A stretch of DNA of 64,000 nucleotides from Climacteris rufus (lineage: Eukaryota; Chordata; Aves; Passeriformes; Climacteridae), in contig VZRZ01006844.1 in assembly GCA_013398175.1 (NCBI GenBank), forward strand, positions 276,332 to 340,331, given 5' to 3'. A program made the translations under genes and the position numbers. Under the pieces are notes generated by a model. The model made no database searches. It was not told the origin of the DNA and was given only the letters and a program-made list of their open reading frames with translations. The stretch's first letter is position 1. The number at the start of each line of letters is the position of its first letter. Of the stretch, positions 61,106 to 64,000 are shown one piece after another.

Positions 61106-64000
61106 AGCAGTGACTAAATATAAATGGGATTTAGAGAAAAAAATGTGTTGTGTTCTTAATTCTGCAGGGCTTCAGAAAGAATTCCAAAGCTGCAGCATAT
61201 GCCACATTTAAGCCCAAAGACTCTAGCACAGCTGTTTGACACTAAGTTTTATGAGATAGCTCATATGCCTCATGGCTCATAGTAAAAGTGTCTACTTCTG
61301 TGATTTTTAATTTTTTAGCTGAGAGATGAATCTGGGCAAAATAAAATATTTCCCTCAAAATTCTTCAACATTGATAGCCTGTCTCTAGCATGTGTTTTAA
61401 ACTGTTGTACTTCAGCTTATTACTTCTATTAATGCAGCTGAGGTGCCTCCATCTAGTGGGACTTTCTTGTACTGAAGAATGTATCCTTGGTATTGGTTAA
61501 ATCTCTTTATCTTTTTCTATAAAACTGTAAAATTAATATGTTGCCCTGACTTTTGCAGTTCTGGATGTTGTCATTCTTCTGTAGCTAGTTTCTCACACTC
61601 TTCCATGGAAACATGGCCATGTTATTGTAACTGTATCTTATCATTTACATTCCTTTCTCCTGGACACAGAACTTTGATGGACATTTCCTTTGACCACTGT
61701 GATTGAGGAAGAACTCATTTCCTCCAACAAACAGTGATTTCTAAATGTATATAAAATAAAGAAGGCAGGTCTTGCTTGCCCCTTCCTGCTCTTTCCTCCT
61801 TGCTGGTAACAGGTGTCTCTATCTCTTCTTTTGTGTCGTTACTGCGACATAAATACATCAATATTTTACAATATTTGGACCTAGGGTATATTGGTGCAGT
61901 TATTTCTTTAGAAATAGTTAGCTAGAAAGACCTCCTTTATGCCAGCTTTCCAGCATTGCAATGAACAGGTGTGTACACAATCAAAAAGGAAAGGAAGAAA
62001 CAACTTTTGTTCTTTAATTATTTCAACTCTAATTTAAATAAAGCTGTGTTGCTAAAATATTTCAGCTTATTTTCTACATATTTCCATTGAAGTTAGTTCT
62101 TTTCTAGACTGAGAAAAACAGCACATATAGCACAAATTTCAAAACTGCTGGTGGAAGTTTTAAAATTGTTGGAGAAGAGATTTTATGGCTTTCTCTTGAT
62201 GGAGTTTATGACAGCACACTACCTACTAATTTATATCATGAGAGAACAGAAACAGAGTGGTAAAACTGTGACTTGATGTAGCTGTACCCTTGTGACTTTC
62301 AAGCAATCATATACAAATGTGTGAAGTACAGAGTAAGAACAGGAAGAGCAGGAACTGAGGCATTATTTATCATGAAACTCAGAATATGCACTGACTATGT
62401 ATAAATCACTTTGGGGACCTTTAAAATGCCATCAGCCTTTCGTGACTGAATTATAGATATCTCTGTGACACAAGCACACTTGTACATAAACAGGATTGAT
62501 TCACTGAAGATAAAGAATTGAGTCACCCTCTGCTTCACTGATTAGCAGCTTCTGAAGTCATGAAATGACAGAGTGATGCTCAGCCACCAGGCTTGGCAGT
62601 AAAGTGCTCACAGCCCTGTTACTGAAGATCAAGTACAACACACCCAATACAAACCAGGAGAGAAAGGTCATAGAATCAGTCCTGCCCTGGCAAAGCAGAG
62701 TCTCTTCAGGGAACCCAACACATTTTTGAAGTCAGGTATTTGGACAATGAAACATCTAAATAACCTCAAACTCCAGAGTTTTAAATTATTCCATTTCAAT
62801 AAACGTTAGCATCATGTATGTGTGATGAGGCACTTCATGTTATAAAAGGTTCCAGAAAATGCACAGTGGCACATTTCAAACGAAATGTTACTTAATTCCC
62901 TGCTGGTATGAGCTTGTTGACATAAGCTTGCTTTCTGTTGAAACAAATCTAGCGTTATGTCAATAAATTTAACACCTTCAACTTATATAGGAGACTAGCT
63001 TTTCTTTATTTCTCTTTTTTGAGGTCAAGTTGTGCATTGATTACATGAGTTGAATGAACATTGTTAGTAGCTCTGCTGGCATCTCTGGGCCAGTCTACAC
63101 ATTAACCCATTAAGCTCCTGCTGTGTGTTAAGAAAGTTCAGCACACTGAATTAAAGCTCTGCTAAATGGGCCAGCTTCAGACCTGGCTGCTCTCAACAGT
63201 AATGACTAAATCTGTAAGGACTAAATGCAAACAGCATGTACCACAAAAGCAGAACAAAGCACGAAAACAAGGTGTAATTTGATACATACTTGTATTGATA
63301 TCCAAGGAGAGCTCTGGATCTGTGACTTGATCCTTGAAAAGCCATCTGCAACTTACCTGCTCTTTCTTCACCTCATTTAAAAGTTCTCTTATCTCCTTTT
63401 TTCTATTCTTTTCTATAGAATGCTGACATCATCTGCTTTACTGAAGTCACAGTAACACAATCTAAATTTTACATTTTTAAGATCTTCTGAACCTTGCCTA
63501 CTATTCAGAGAAAACTGACAAGTCCTTCCCATATTCTGATTCATAAATCTGGACAAAATGTTCTGCTATTTGTACTATGAATTGGCATGGTAACACAGAA
63601 CAGGAAGATCCTCCTGAATGACAAGGCCTAGTTCCCTGCCACTACAAAAAGCTCTGTTGTACAATCACCTCATATATTTATCAAGTGCCATATTAAAAAC
63701 AGAAATATTTTTGCTCCCACTAATTCCACGGAAAAGCAGTTTCATAATTCAATTGCAGTAATGACTAGAAACATTATTCTAATTTCCTGATACATTTATT
63801 ACTGAATAGTACATATCTCTTTGTTCTTGTGTCTTTCCCTTTCAAATTAAATGGTTTTCATCCTTCATGTTTATTTTCCTGATATATTTATAGACAGCAC
63901 TTGTATCCCCTCTCTGGTTTTGTTTTATTGCAGTAAACAAGCTGAGCCATCCTAAAATCTGTTCCTATGAAAGGCTCTCAAGCTCTCTGGTGATGCACCT
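59520..64000. other. Intergenic sequence beyond FAM237B
   Basis: AT-rich DNA in which no exon was recognised on either strand. The next gene by vertebrate synteny, GTPBP10 (an Obg-type GTPase), would show glycine-rich Obg repeats and a P-loop; neither appears. A 41-T run lies at 61064. Confidence 0.5.
61064..61104 (+). repeat. Poly(T) run of 41 bases
   Basis: Uninterrupted T tract. It could be the poly(A) tail of an old - strand retroposed transcript, but no gene-like or SINE-like body is recognisable at 61105 and beyond. Its length may be affected by sequencing error. Confidence 0.9.

Noticed and set aside
59520..64000. Expected GTPBP10 gene
   Set aside because: Synteny predicts it nearby, but no Obg glycine-rich repeats or GTPase P-loop were found, so it is not called.

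Overview
This is eukaryotic DNA, almost certainly from a bird and probably a neoavian. Coding sequence is split into short exons with GT/AG introns. The interspersed repeats are 5'-truncated CR1 LINE fragments and one long-terminal-repeat element of a type common in neoavian genomes. The gene order is the one known from vertebrates: STEAP2, then CFAP69, then FAM237B. Family and order assignments rest on recognising the translated exons; no database search was run.

Region 1 (1-15382, + strand) is STEAP2, a membrane metalloreductase. A GC-rich non-coding first exon ends at a GTAAGT donor at 181. Four coding exons (4492-4983, 6583-7110, 8708-8872, 15098-15382) join in frame into a complete 489-residue protein with the NADPH-binding and haem-ligand residues intact. 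Intron 1 carries a solo ERV-type LTR (about 2225-3345). The last intron is 6.2 kb and empty of anything recognised.

Region 2 (15383-24300) is AT-rich, non-coding DNA. It probably includes a long STEAP2 3' UTR and contains a reverse-oriented CR1 copy (15848-16612).

Region 3 (about 24300-52150, + strand) is CFAP69, a cilium/flagellum protein. It starts in a CpG island broken by a 63-N assembly gap. Twenty-two exons downstream of exon 1 can be placed with matching reading phases (892 codons including stop), and one extra in-frame 75-bp exon candidate sits between exons 18 and 19. The start codon is not visible and probably lies in the gap. A poly(A) signal is at 52138. The introns hold another CR1 copy (41813-42090), two adjacent decayed CR1 pieces (48500-49460) and a second gap (37962-38003).

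Region 4 (52150-59520) contains FAM237B on the - strand, the precursor of the neurosecretory peptide NPGM. The signal peptide, an 83-residue mature region with two cysteines, and a Gly-Arg-Arg amidation/cleavage site are all intact. A probable upstream 5' UTR exon lies in the GC-richer segment near 59151-59310.

Region 5 (59520-64000) is non-coding as far as can be seen, apart from a 41-T run at 61064. The next gene expected from synteny, GTPBP10, was not found inside the window.

The three genes are neighbours by conserved synteny, not by shared function: one reduces metal ions at membranes, one builds the axoneme of sperm and cilia, and one encodes a hypothalamic-type peptide. The points most worth checking are the extra CFAP69 exon, the CFAP69 exon-2 donor that straddles a 21-bp tandem duplication, the hidden CFAP69 N-terminus, and the NPGM precursor.
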